DNA of 52,985 nucleotides from Curtobacterium luteum (lineage in GTDB: Bacteria > Actinomycetota > Actinomycetes > Actinomycetales > Microbacteriaceae): positions 1 to 52,985 of the forward strand of contig NZ_LDQC01000068.1 in NCBI RefSeq assembly GCF_001475545.1. The letters are read 5' to 3'. Within the stretch, counting starts at the first letter, position 1; every line of letters begins with the position of its first letter. Under the pieces are notes generated by a model. The model was not told where the DNA came from, searched no databases, and saw only the letters and a list, made by a program, of their open reading frames with translations. The position numbers and the translations under genes are program-made. Positions 7,529-14,673 of the stretch are shown here, piece by piece.

Positions 7529-8074
7529 ATGGCATTGAGCGACCACCCGACGGCGGCGGACCGTGTGCAGCATTTTCTAGCTACTGTCTCCGATTACGAA
7601 CGCTTGAACGTTGCGATGCCGATCGGTAGGAGTATCAATCTGCTCGGTCACTCGGACGAAGCCGAGCGCTGGAAGGTGGTCACACACGCTCTGCTCCTCC
7701 GGAAGTACTTCGCGAAGACTGACAACCTGTACCTGACGGAAGTCGTCAGGGCGGCGCGTGCGTGCGTCGTAGGCGAAGACCTCCCGGCGCGAACATGGAA
7801 CGAGATGGAGCAAAACGTCGCCGTCATGCAAGGTGGGTTTGGAAGCTCGTTCGGAGACAGCCCGAAGGTGTATCAGGACGACGAACTGTTGATGGCGCAG
7901 CTCTATGGGCGGTTCCTGCACGGCGACTTCGGTAAGTGGCAGACCAGTGAGATGGCCGGGGACCGGGGGAGCGACACCGCGGTCTTCCACGCCACTGTCA
8001 ATCGGGCCGACCGGGTGTTGAAGCTCGCGCGGTGGCTTCGGCAAGGAGCCGAGGAAGGGCATCTAGCGTACTGA
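7529..8074 (+). CDS. Element-encoded protein of unknown function
   Basis: This 181-residue soluble protein starts MALSDHPTAADRVQHFL. I do not recognise a family. It is probably mostly helical, with RSINLLGHSDEAERWKVVTHALLLRKYF in the first half and a basic amphipathic end (NRADRVLKLARWLRQG). No transmembrane segment or nuclease motif is evident. The frame is open back to an ATG at 7433, but the added residues (RGRCCCSDPRLGRRG) look non-coding, and AGGTGG/CAGGG precedes the chosen ATG. Base composition is lower in GC than the host, consistent with acquired cargo. Confidence 0.65.
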   Translation: MALSDHPTAADRVQHFLATVSDYERLNVAMPIGRSINLLGHSDEAERWKVVTHALLLRKYFAKTDNLYLTEVVRAARACVVGEDLPARTWNEMEQNVAVMQGGFGSSFGDSPKVYQDDELLMAQLYGRFLHGDFGKWQTSEMAGDRGSDTAVFHATVNRADRVLKLARWLRQGAEEGHLAY

Positions 8075-8609
8075 CGCTGACCTCGTCGTCATCACGTTGT
8101 GGTGCTTCATGGCGGAGCGCCAGACGGAGGCCTAAGGCGGGTACCCGTAGTCGTAGCCATTCAGAATGAGGATGACACCCGGTTGCGCCGGACCGCCCCG
8201 TCCTGGCCGTGGGCCTGGCATTCTCGGTGTGGACATATGACCGGATCACGAAGCGCCCGGCGTCCACTTCTCAGCGCCCCCAGCTTTTGACGAGAGGCTG
8301 GAGGGCGGTGCCGTCGATGACGCTACGTAGCGGAGTGTCGAAGCGTCGAGGCAGTCGTGTCACGTGCCGCCGACGCCGAACGGCAGAAGGCCCCCTCGCA
8401 AAAGCGAAGGGGCCTTCTGGTGTCAGTGCGACTACCGGCGGTCGCGAATTACTGCGCCTGCCGCGGCGGCGAGGACCGCGAGCGCAGTACTCGTCACAAC
8501 CTGCTGCCGCTCCCACACACCTAGGGCGTGTCCGGTCGAACCGTGCTGCGGCGCGGAGCTGCGGTAGCCCGGCGGCGAAAGTTGAGGCAGAATCAAGGCG
8601 AGGGAAGAG
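8075..8609. other. 535-bp region without a convincing gene
   Basis: Frames here have no recognisable domains or good ribosome sites. The one clear structure is a hairpin at 8384-8419. The promoter of the PD-(D/E)XK-like gene probably lies after it. Confidence 0.6.
8384..8419. terminator. Strong hairpin, probable terminator
   Basis: A 16-bp stem of CAGAAGGCCCCCTCGC against GCGAAGGGGCCTTCTG has one mismatch and an AAAA loop. No T-run follows on either strand. It separates the first two cargo genes. Confidence 0.7.
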
Positions 8610-10076
8610 GTGGCAGTGTACTTTTCAGAGGCCTACGAGATCGAGCTAGGGACCGACGACGACTGGTTCGATCCGATCCTGGAGGAGGACACGCAGCTTT
8701 TTGTCGATCCGTTCCTCGTCTTCGCAGAAACAGAGGGCAGGTGGGCGGATTGTGATGATCTTTTAAGCGGCCACTTCGAGAGGGGCTTCCGGCTACTCGC
8801 CGGACATCACCAAAACCCCGAAAGCGTTCAGTATCGCAAGACAATCGACATGATGCTCTTCCCAGAGCCGTCTGAGATTGGTCTGGGTTACGTAGCTTCA
8901 GGCTCCAAGGGGTCGGGCACGGGGCGGGGATTTGCGCGGCGAATAGTCGGCGCAATGGCTCTCGCAATAGAAGCAGGGCTCGCTGATCTCCATCGCTTCG
9001 AGGAACTTAGCCTGCTCGTCGAGAAAATCGGGCGCGATCGGATATCGGACATTTCGTGCAATCTGCTGAAACAGCGACTGGTGAGATATACGCAATCCAT
9101 CTGCGAGCGCCACGGGATTTCTCTGGAGAAGTTCAAGGTGAAAAACGCTTCTTTTGACGAGCAGCGTCTTCGTTGGGTTGAATTGGAGGTGGATTTACCC
9201 AAAAATCCGTCTACCGGTGCTCCAGTGATTTTGATCCCGAAGCGTTTTCTTCGTGAGTTGCCGACGCTGAACTCCTCAGACTGGTGGGACTGGGTTGAAC
9301 CTAGCTTTCGCGATGACGTCAATTGGGATACTAGTCGTAAGCTTTCAAAAGCAGACATTGTTGACTTGGCGCGCAAGCACCCAGACCTCGTGCGGGAGTG
9401 GACTGAGGCTCGGAGTGGCGATGAGCCGCACCCTTATGACGTCGATCGAGACCCCGAGGGATTGCACAGTTGGCAGGCTCAGGCGCGGGCGGCTGCATCA
9501 AGCGACCCGATTGACGATTCGATATCGCGACTGAGTTTGGATGAAGTGGTCGGGCTCGTCAATGAAAAGTTCCGACACTTTGTGGAAGATCGCGGTGGAT
9601 GGGAGTTGCTCTGGAATGATGACACGTCGGCGCCAAAGCGCGAGACTTCAATTCAACTGCTCTACCGTGGAGTGGTCGAAGCCTACTGCGAGGCGGCGCA
9701 AGTATTCGTAGATCGTGAAGTCAATCTCGGGCGAGGGCCCGTAGACTTCGTGTTCACTGGATCGACCCGTCGATCTCTGCTGGAGATAAAGAAGTTCAAG
9801 AATGGGCGGTTCTGGGATGGGCTTGAGCATCAATTGATCTCCTATCTGAAAAGCGAGCGCTGCAAATCCGGGTGGTTCCTCGCGGTGCGATTGTCGGACT
9901 CTCGGACAGAAGCGCGGCGCCATGCCGCTCTTTCCTCCCGCACTAACGCCCTTAGGAAGTCGACTGGCTTCGACTTGCACAGCCTGGCGATCGACGCTCG
10001 AAGGCCGAAATCGGCGAGCAACCTTGGTCACGGCGAAGAGTCCGAAGCGCCCGATGTTGATCCAGAGGAGTTCTAG
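8610..10076 (+). CDS. PD-(D/E)XK nuclease-like cargo protein
   Basis: This 488-residue protein has N-terminal text WFDPILEEDTQLFVDPFLVF (19-38) that I associate with a widespread uncharacterised family. It contains FPEPSEIGLGY (84-94), GSGTGRGF (101-108) and DRISDISCNLLKQRL (143-157). The C-terminus shows a plausible PD-(D/E)XK core: acidic E370, GPVDF with D379, LEIKK with E392 and K394, then HQLISYLKS (408-416) as the usual trailing Q/Y motif. A role in anti-phage defence or DNA cleavage is inference from the fold and the location. GC is clearly lower than the host. The start is GTG at 8610; GTG at 8616 is possible and better spaced from AGGGAAGAGG. Confidence 0.72.
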   Translation: MAVYFSEAYEIELGTDDDWFDPILEEDTQLFVDPFLVFAETEGRWADCDDLLSGHFERGFRLLAGHHQNPESVQYRKTIDMMLFPEPSEIGLGYVASGSKGSGTGRGFARRIVGAMALAIEAGLADLHRFEELSLLVEKIGRDRISDISCNLLKQRLVRYTQSICERHGISLEKFKVKNASFDEQRLRWVELEVDLPKNPSTGAPVILIPKRFLRELPTLNSSDWWDWVEPSFRDDVNWDTSRKLSKADIVDLARKHPDLVREWTEARSGDEPHPYDVDRDPEGLHSWQAQARAAASSDPIDDSISRLSLDEVVGLVNEKFRHFVEDRGGWELLWNDDTSAPKRETSIQLLYRGVVEAYCEAAQVFVDREVNLGRGPVDFVFTGSTRRSLLEIKKFKNGRFWDGLEHQLISYLKSERCKSGWFLAVRLSDSRTEARRHAALSSRTNALRKSTGFDLHSLAIDARRPKSASNLGHGEESEAPDVDPEEF

Positions 10077-10296
10077 CTGCCATCCGCGGACGGACTCTCG
10101 CCCTAACCACTGCAGAAGGCCGGTAGGCGCACCCGCCTGCGTATCGGAAGCCAGGAGGGGCGGAGCGCATTGGCCGAGTCGGAAGGCGGTCATGGTCGCG
10201 AGGCAGTGCCGCGAGGGGTGGGGTGAGGTATTCCTCGAATCGCCACGTGCATTGGTGTCGTGAACTGCATCGGCGCTGAAGCGTCTATGCGCGCAA

Positions 10297-10794
10297 ATGT
10301 CAGCATCTGAGATCGACACGCGGGGACTAGGGAGTATCGTGAATTTTTGGGGCACAATCACTGCGGGAGACTGGTTGACGCTCGCCGTGGCGGTGGTGGC
10401 AGGGCTGGGTAGCGGTTACGTCGGCGCGCGCATAGCGGCGAAGTCTTCGGAGGAGCTCGCTGCATTGGCGCGTGATGGGGAGGCGGAACACGCTCTCCGT
10501 AATTTCCAACGCGGCCTCCGCGACCGTGCGATCGAGCTAGAGGTTGAGCTCACACAGGACGGTGATGTTGTGTTCACTCGGACGTCGCTCGACGCGCTCG
10601 GTGAGTTGCGCGCGCTGGCGTACCCTCACGTTTCTCGTCTGGGCAGGGAGAGTCATACGCTCGTTGAAAAATCGACGTTCAGCGGGGACAGCTATGGATC
10701 AAGCGATCCGACGCTCCCGATCAACAATCTTTGGGATCGCGCGGAGAGGTTGAAGCGCGCGATCGATGCGGCATTTCCCCCGGATAATGCTTGA
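10297..10794 (+). CDS. Small membrane-anchored protein of unknown function
   Basis: This 165-residue protein has one hydrophobic segment near residues 28-50 (LTLAVAVVAGLGSGYVGARIAA). A charged, probably helical cytoplasmic part follows (SSEELAALARDGEAEHALRNFQRGL) and ends in LWDRAERLKRAIDAAF. No family is recognised. It follows the PD-(D/E)XK-like gene in the same direction after a 220-bp gap with no clear gene, and it shares its low GC. The two may form one cargo module, a nuclease plus a membrane component; this is inference only. The ribosome site before the ATG is weak. Confidence 0.65.
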   Translation: MSASEIDTRGLGSIVNFWGTITAGDWLTLAVAVVAGLGSGYVGARIAAKSSEELAALARDGEAEHALRNFQRGLRDRAIELEVELTQDGDVVFTRTSLDALGELRALAYPHVSRLGRESHTLVEKSTFSGDSYGSSDPTLPINNLWDRAERLKRAIDAAFPPDNA

Positions 10795-10845
10795 AACCCT
10801 CAGACCCGCGCTTGCCGGGAGTCGCTATGCCGTTTCGGTAGAGCG

Positions 10846-10878
10846 GGGTGGGGGGTGAGGGGGAGTCACCCCCCACCC
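10846..10878. terminator. Bidirectional terminator hairpin
   Basis: A 13-bp perfect stem (GGGTGGGGGGTGA-type arms at 10846-10858 and 10866-10878) with a seven-base loop sits between the convergent ends of the small membrane-protein gene and the HNH gene. It marks the border between the element's cargo and phage modules. Confidence 0.8.
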
Positions 10879-10898
10879 TCGCGAGCACTGGGCCCAGC

Positions 10899-11201
10899 TC
10901 AGACGAGGCCCGGATGCGGCTCCGGTGCCCAGGTGGGGGCTGCCTTCGGTCGTCGTGCCGAGGCACCTTCCGCGCTGCTCTTGCGCGCGTGATGCCAGCG
11001 GCACAGAGCGTGGAGGTTGTCGAGCGAGTGGTCGTCGCCGTGCTCGACGTGGTCGCAGTCTGTAGCGTGCTCGTTGCATCGCCCGCCGAGACTGTCGAGT
11101 GCTTGGCACCACCGCCTCGCGTGGGCCAGGACAGCGGCACGGCGGCGGCGCCAGTCCGCAGGCAGGCGCGAGCGCCGGTCGCTCGTCGCCCAGCCACTCA
11201 C
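10899..11201 (-). CDS. HNH endonuclease, phage type
   Basis: This 100-residue protein has an HNH core: WCQALDSLGGRCNEH, then DCDHVEHGDDHSLDNLHALCRWHHARKS, with H51 as the first His of the motif, N62 in the middle and the closing HH near 70-71. Small HNH proteins of this kind sit in packaging or head modules of phages and of capsid-forming satellites, where they assist terminase. The start is GTG at 11201 overlapping the previous stop (GTGA), so it is translationally coupled. It is the last gene of the leftward operon. Tail residues are Pro/Ala-rich. Confidence 0.85.
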   Translation of the reverse strand: MSGWATSDRRSRLPADWRRRRAAVLAHARRWCQALDSLGGRCNEHATDCDHVEHGDDHSLDNLHALCRWHHARKSSAEGASARRPKAAPTWAPEPHPGLV

Positions 11202-11536
11202 CGGCGGTCGCCCTCCCACTGAGCGACGGCCCCCTCCAGGGTGCGGAGGGACCCTTCGAGGGCCTGGGCGGTGCGCTCCAGCATGAGCTCTGCCTCGGCA
11301 GCGCGCCGAGCAAGCGTGAGCCGGTCGATCGACGCGACGGTCTCGCCGACGGGGTCCTTCACCCCGAGGGCCGAGGCGAGGGCGAACGAAGCACGACCGG
11401 CCGGTGGCGAAGCCATTGCCTCGTCGACCGCGGCGAGAGCCAATGCGAGTCGCAGCGCGGCGTCGGCGTGGCGCCGAACCTGGGCCGGAAGCGGGGGCCG
11501 GGACGGCGTCGCTCGGCTGAGGACGTCGGCCGTCAT
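11198..11536 (-). CDS. Small helical phage-operon protein, unknown
   Basis: This 112-residue protein is Ala/Arg/Leu-rich and predicted almost entirely helical (HADAALRLALALAAVDEAM; LARRAAEAELMLERTAQALEGSL). It has no recognised domain. It sits between a scaffold-like gene and the HNH gene and overlaps both by four bases (ATGA and GTGA), so all three are made as one coupled unit. The position is where phages often place small head-completion or terminase-small-subunit genes, but I see no helix-turn-helix to support the latter. Confidence 0.72.
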   Translation of the reverse strand: MTADVLSRATPSRPPLPAQVRRHADAALRLALALAAVDEAMASPPAGRASFALASALGVKDPVGETVASIDRLTLARRAAEAELMLERTAQALEGSLRTLEGAVAQWEGDRR

Positions 11537-12057
11537 CGGACGCCCGCCCGTGCTCGCAGCGCGGCGGCGACTGTCGCCGGGCTGAACTCCGGTGTCGGCT
11601 CGCCACCGTGGCCCGGCGTGAGGTCCGGGGCTGGGCGGACAGGGACTTCGGCGCTTGGCGTCGGCTCCTCGGCCGGTGCTGGGGCTGCCGCGGCTCCTGC
11701 GCGAGAGAGCTTTTCCGCCTTCGCGAGGATCACCTCCTCGGTGTCGCCGGAGAGGAACTCGACGAGCTCCTCGGCGATGGAGTGCTTCCGGAGGGCGCGC
11801 TCGGTCCAGAGCGAGCGCTCCGCGTCGGCGGCGCGCTTCTCGGCGGCGGTGAGCTTGCCCTCGGGGTCGGCGTCCTTCGCGGCCTTCTCTGCGTCTCCGC
11901 GCGCCTGGCGCTCGGTCGCGAGCTCGGTCGTGAGGGTGTCCTTCTCGCCCTGGAGCTTGTCCTTATCGGCGCGGAGGTTCTGGACGAGGGTCCAGGCGCG
12001 CTCGGCGTCGAAGTCGTCGCCCCACGGCGGGGTCGAGGTGTCGGTCGAATCGGTCAT
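11533..12057 (-). CDS. Probable capsid scaffolding protein
   Basis: This 174-residue acidic protein has a long heptad-like coiled coil at about residues 20-100 (LRADKDKLQGEKDTLTTEL, then AEKRAADAERSLWTERALRK). A short helix HSIAEELVEFLSGDTEEVILAKAEKL follows, then a Pro/Ala-rich linker and a C-terminal helix. This layout is typical of phage scaffolding proteins beside a major capsid gene. Here it is separated from the capsid gene by only a 91-residue frame. The ATG start is preceded by AGGAGGACAC. The stop overlaps the next gene (ATGA). Function is inferred from coiled coil and context. Confidence 0.75.
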   Translation of the reverse strand: MTDSTDTSTPPWGDDFDAERAWTLVQNLRADKDKLQGEKDTLTTELATERQARGDAEKAAKDADPEGKLTAAEKRAADAERSLWTERALRKHSIAEELVEFLSGDTEEVILAKAEKLSRAGAAAAPAPAEEPTPSAEVPVRPAPDLTPGHGGEPTPEFSPATVAAALRARAGVR

Positions 12058-12081
12058 TCTGTGTGTCCTCCTGGGACGCGA

Positions 12082-12104
12082 AAGCCCCGGACCTGCCGGG
12101 GCTT
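12082..12104. terminator. Hairpin between two leftward genes
   Basis: AAGCCCCGG (12082-12090) pairs with CCGGGGCTT (12096-12104). On the minus strand the stem is followed by TTTCG. It probably attenuates the operon between the capsid-side genes and the scaffold-side genes. Confidence 0.7.
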
Positions 12105-12117
12105 GGGGTGGGGTGAA

Positions 12118-12393
12118 TTACGCCTCGGACGTATGAACGGTCCGGCGCGTGTCGCTCTCGCGGTAGGCGCGGCGGGCGCGCGAGGCGGTGCGCTCGACGC
12201 GCTGCTCGGCGGCACGGCGTTCGCGCTCGAAGGCGAGCTCCTCGTCGAGGACGGTCTCCGGCGTGGTGCCGCGGCGCGCGGCCTCGGCGCGGAGGCGGGC
12301 CTGGGCCGCCGGAGAGACGTCGGCGAGGGAGCGCACGGGGTGAGCGCGCTCGACGGCCGCGACGACCGCGACGATGGTTTCGAGGTTCGGCAT
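12118..12393 (-). CDS. Small basic phage-operon protein, unknown
   Basis: This 91-residue protein (MPNLETIVAVVAAVERAHPV ...) is mostly helical and Arg/Glu-rich (EELAFERERRAAEQRVERTASRARR). It lies directly after the capsid gene, 11 bp from its stop, and shares the GGAG-type leader. No domain is recognised. It could be a head-decoration, connector or internal protein; position is the only clue. Confidence 0.6.
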   Translation of the reverse strand: MPNLETIVAVVAAVERAHPVRSLADVSPAAQARLRAEAARRGTTPETVLDEELAFERERRAAEQRVERTASRARRAYRESDTRRTVHTSEA

Positions 12394-12404
12394 GGGGTCT
12401 CCTA

Positions 12405-13298
12405 TCAGGCCGCGTTGGTCAGGACACGCACGGCGCCCGCGTCCGGCTTCAGGGCCACGGTGCCGTCCTCGTTGTCGACGGCGAGCGGCATGGCCGAGAC
12501 GCCGACGAACGCGCTCACGGTCGAGGTGTCGACGGCGAGGCTCGGGTCGTATGCACGGATGTGACGGAGGGCGAAGCCCTCGGCCTTCACGCTGGCTCCA
12601 TGCGGAGCCCCATCGGGCACACGCGGGGCGCGGACGACGAGGGCGAAAGCCTCGGGGATGAAGGCCACGATCTCGTCGGACGCAAGGCGCGTCGACTCGA
12701 CGATCTGGAAGCCGCGGACCTTGCCGTCGGCGTCGAAGGTCGTACCCGAGGAGCCGACCGGCCCGTCGAGGAGGTCCGTGTAAACGCCCGAGCCGACAGC
12801 GGCGATCAGGGTCGCCTCCGTGGGGACGCCGTTGTCGCGGAGCTGCTTCCGAATGGCCGTGAAGACACGTGCGGGGGCCGCCGGGTCGTAGGTGAGCTCG
12901 GTCGTCGGCGTTGCCTTCATCGTCGTGGCGACGGTGCGCTCGACGTAGTTCACGATCGAGTCCGCCTGCGGCAGGAGAATCTGCTTCGCGAAGTCGGTCA
13001 CTTCGAGGTCCATGTCACCCTCGGACAGCACGACGCCGTTGTAGGCGTGCGTGGAGAGCTTGACGTCGATCGACTGCTCGGTGATCGAGCCGCGGGTGAG
13101 CGGAGTCGTCGTGTCTTAGATGCCGCGGGTCTGCGCGGCAATCGCGCCAGGGACGCGAATCTTCACGGTGTCGCCGCTGCCGAGGTTGAACTCGGCTTCT
13201 AGGTCGCGGTGCAGGAGCGCGGCGAGGCCGAGCCCCTTCCCGACGAGCTCGGCGGCGGTCCCGGCGATATTGTCTGGCGTGAGCAGGGTGTTAGGCAT
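12405..13298 (-). pseudogene. P22-type major capsid protein, interrupted by an in-frame TAA
   Basis: The N-terminus MPNTLLTPDNIAGTAAELV, LAALLHRDLEAEF and GDTVKIRVPGAIAA match the P22 gp5-like HK97-fold coat family. After the stop the same frame continues through SITEQSIDVKL, DLEVTDFAKQILLPQADSIVNYVER and EAFALVVRAPRVP to a normal end, 297 codons in total. Codon 61 is TAA (13118-13116, minus). Nothing is shifted, so one base change would restore the protein. Options are a nonsense mutation that disables the head, a sequencing error, or internal initiation at GTG 13031. The 60-residue N-terminal piece alone cannot make a coat subunit. Confidence 0.82.
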
Positions 13299-13357
13299 GG
13301 GTTCCTAGAGGTAGGAGGACCGGGCGGCGGTTGCGCGTCCGGGCGCGGGTAGGTGGG

Positions 13358-13636
13358 TCAGACGCCGAAGAGGCGTCGGACGTGCGAGGCGATCTCGCGG
13401 AGCTCGGCGTCTGCGGCGGAGCGTGCGACGGCGTCTCCCCAGAGGGCCGCGGCGTCGCGATCGGCGAGGGCCTTCGTCTGGCGGAGCAGGAGGGTTGTTG
13501 CGGCGGCGTCGCGGGCCGAGTCGAGGTCGCGGTCGCCGCGGAGACGGGCGACGCGGCACGTCGAGTTGCAGTAGCGGGCCGTTGGGCGCCGATCGGCGGC
13601 AAGCCGGGCGCCACAGGTGGCGCATGAGCGGTTCAC
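13358..13636 (-). CDS. Small zinc-ribbon protein
   Basis: This 92-residue protein has a treble-clef-like Cys4 site CATCGARL...ARYCNSTCRVARLR near residues 5-32, followed by a charged helical tail ending SHVRRLFGV. Proteins like this are frequent in actinophages and may bind nucleic acid. The start is GTG at 13636, chosen because the Cys site lies at the N-terminus, TTGGAG sits about eight bases upstream, and a terminator hairpin (13680-13715) precludes a longer start. It lies 59 bp upstream of the capsid gene. Confidence 0.72.
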   Translation of the reverse strand: MNRSCATCGARLAADRRPTARYCNSTCRVARLRGDRDLDSARDAAATTLLLRQTKALADRDAAALWGDAVARSAADAELREIASHVRRLFGV

Positions 13637-13679
13637 GGTGGCGGCTCCAACGTTGGTAACGGAATGAGGGTCAGGAGAA

Positions 13680-13715
13680 ACGCCCACCCTCGCCGGGTAG
13701 GGCAAGGGTGGGCGT
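13680..13715. terminator. Hairpin terminator within the leftward phage operon
   Basis: ACGCCCACCCT (13680-13690) pairs exactly with AGGGTGGGCGT (13705-13715). It separates the early small-protein cluster from the zinc-ribbon/capsid cluster, so the latter may have its own promoter or be under antitermination. Confidence 0.7.
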
Positions 13716-13755
13716 CGTCCTCCGGGAGCGACCCCTTCACAAGCCCGAGGAGGGG

Positions 13756-13775
13756 TCGGAAGAGAAGGGGGCCAG
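13756..13775. repeat. Element-specific intergenic motif, copy a
   Basis: On the minus strand this reads CTGGCCCCCTTCTCTTCCGA. It matches copy c (16151-16170) at 19 of 20 positions, and its GAAGGGGGCCAGTGGCG part is identical to copy b (14503-14519). It lies just after the 86-residue gene stop. The function is unknown; operator, promoter or RNA-processing site are all possible. Confidence 0.7.
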
Positions 13776-13787
13776 TGGCGCGGCGAA

Positions 13788-14048
13788 CTATGCCTTCGGG
13801 CGAGGGCGCCGCCGACAGGACCGACAACGGCGTTCGAGGCCGTCTTCGGCCGTTGCGTCCGCGCCGAACCCCGAGAGGGGTTGCGGCTCGTTGCACCAGA
13901 CACACGTCTTCCGCGCCACTGCTCGGCGCCGCTGGCGGCGGGCAAGCCCCGCTAGGGCGATCGCGGTTACGACGCCGGGCTCGTCGGGGTCTTCGAAGGC
14001 GAGGGCGGCGCGCCGGATGCGGTCCTCGGGGGTGAGCTCGGCGCTCAC
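13788..14048 (-). CDS. Small Cys4 zinc-finger protein
   Basis: This 86-residue protein has an N-terminal helix (ELTPEDRIRRAALAFED), a basic segment (LARRQRRRAVARK) and a C-terminal Cys4 site CVWCNEPQPLSGF...LERRCRSCRRR. The spacing resembles phage HNH-like or recombination-endonuclease zinc sites, but no catalytic histidines are present. The GTG start overlaps the preceding stop (GTGA), so it is coupled. A role in DNA or RNA binding is inferred from Cys4 and Arg content. Confidence 0.72.
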   Translation of the reverse strand: MSAELTPEDRIRRAALAFEDPDEPGVVTAIALAGLARRQRRRAVARKTCVWCNEPQPLSGFGADATAEDGLERRCRSCRRRPRPKA

Positions 14049-14266
14049 TTCCCCGCTACCTTTCGTCGAGCTCGGCGGTAGACGCGTTGATAGCAGGTGG
14101 TGCAGCAAGGAACGCCGTCGACTGGGTCTGCTGGCGTGTACTCGCCGTCCGTGTCGCCATACCACCGCCGGGACGCGGTGACGCGGACGGCGGGACCGTA
14201 CGGGCCGCCGCGAAGTGCGCAGAGCTGGCAGGGCATGCCCATGTCGGCAACCCGAAGGCGGCTCAT
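14045..14266 (-). CDS. Small CxxC/CxxC zinc-ribbon protein
   Basis: This 73-residue protein has paired cysteine motifs CQLC (near residue 13) and CCTTC (near residue 54) around a central Tyr/Asp-rich stretch (RWYGDTDGEYTPADP), and a basic tail (RRARRKVAGK). It is a probable zinc ribbon with no assigned family. The ATG overlaps the stop of the 62-residue frame (ATGA) and its own stop overlaps the next GTG, making it the middle of a three-gene coupled cassette. Confidence 0.7.
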   Translation of the reverse strand: MSRLRVADMGMPCQLCALRGGPYGPAVRVTASRRWYGDTDGEYTPADPVDGVPCCTTCYQRVYRRARRKVAGK

Positions 14267-14451
14267 TCGTCACGGCCCCGTGACGGCAGTGACGAGGTGT
14301 CGCTCTCGCCCAGTCTCTCTACTTCTTGTTGACACCAAGAGAAGAGATAGGAGGCGGGCATTAGTCGACCACTTCCGTCACCGGACCGAAAGCGCGGCAG
14401 GCGCGGCGGATGGGCCGCGCGCAGGGGCGCGAGGGCGTTGGGTACCTGCAT
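14263..14451 (-). CDS. Small leader protein of the phage operon, unknown
   Basis: This 62-residue frame starts at ATG 14451 (MQVPNALAPLRAAHPP) with GAGAGAGAAG about four to thirteen bases upstream as a plausible ribosome site. It ends in ATGA with the next gene, which is the main reason to regard it as real. It contains YLFSWCQQEVERLGE but no recognised domain. It is the first gene after the integrase terminator and so probably follows the operon promoter. Confidence 0.5.
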   Translation of the reverse strand: MQVPNALAPLRAAHPPRLPRFRSGDGSGRLMPASYLFSWCQQEVERLGESDTSSLPSRGRDE

Positions 14452-14502
14452 GGTGCTTCTCTCTCTGAGTGTCCGCGGAGAGCGGAGGACTGGAACACAG
14501 AG

Positions 14503-14519
14503 GAAGGGGGCCAGTGGCG
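14503..14519. repeat. Element-specific intergenic motif, copy b
   Basis: GAAGGGGGCCAGTGGCG here is identical to 13764-13780. It lies 52 bp upstream of the 62-residue gene, in the probable promoter region of the leftward phage operon. Confidence 0.7.
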
Positions 14520-14630
14520 TCGAGCTGCTCATGCGCAATAGGAGCGCGAGCGCGCGGAGGCGCCTCTGGTGCGCGAGTCGACTCGGCGCCGCCGCCACCT
14601 TCGACACCTTCACCACCCCGGACACGACGG

Positions 14631-14662
14631 AGCCCCCTCGTTCCGGCGCGGAAGAGGGGGCT
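14631..14662. terminator. Integrase terminator
   Basis: AGCCCCCTC (14631-14639) and GAGGGGGCT (14654-14662) form a perfect nine-base stem 11 bp past the integrase stop. Confidence 0.75.
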
Positions 14663-14673
14663 ACGGGCGGCGA

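Noticed and set aside
8209-8649. Plus-strand frame across the hairpin at 8384
   Set aside because: Its translation is Arg/Ser-rich without domains, it runs through a strong hairpin, and it overlaps the start of the PD-(D/E)XK-like gene.
13031-13118. Frameshift as the cause of the capsid interruption
   Set aside because: The frames before and after the TAA are the same; no insertion or deletion is needed.
13116-13298. A separate 60-residue gene at the start of the capsid gene
   Set aside because: The sequence is the capsid N-terminus, and the same frame continues with capsid sequence directly after the stop, so a nonsense codon is the simpler reading.
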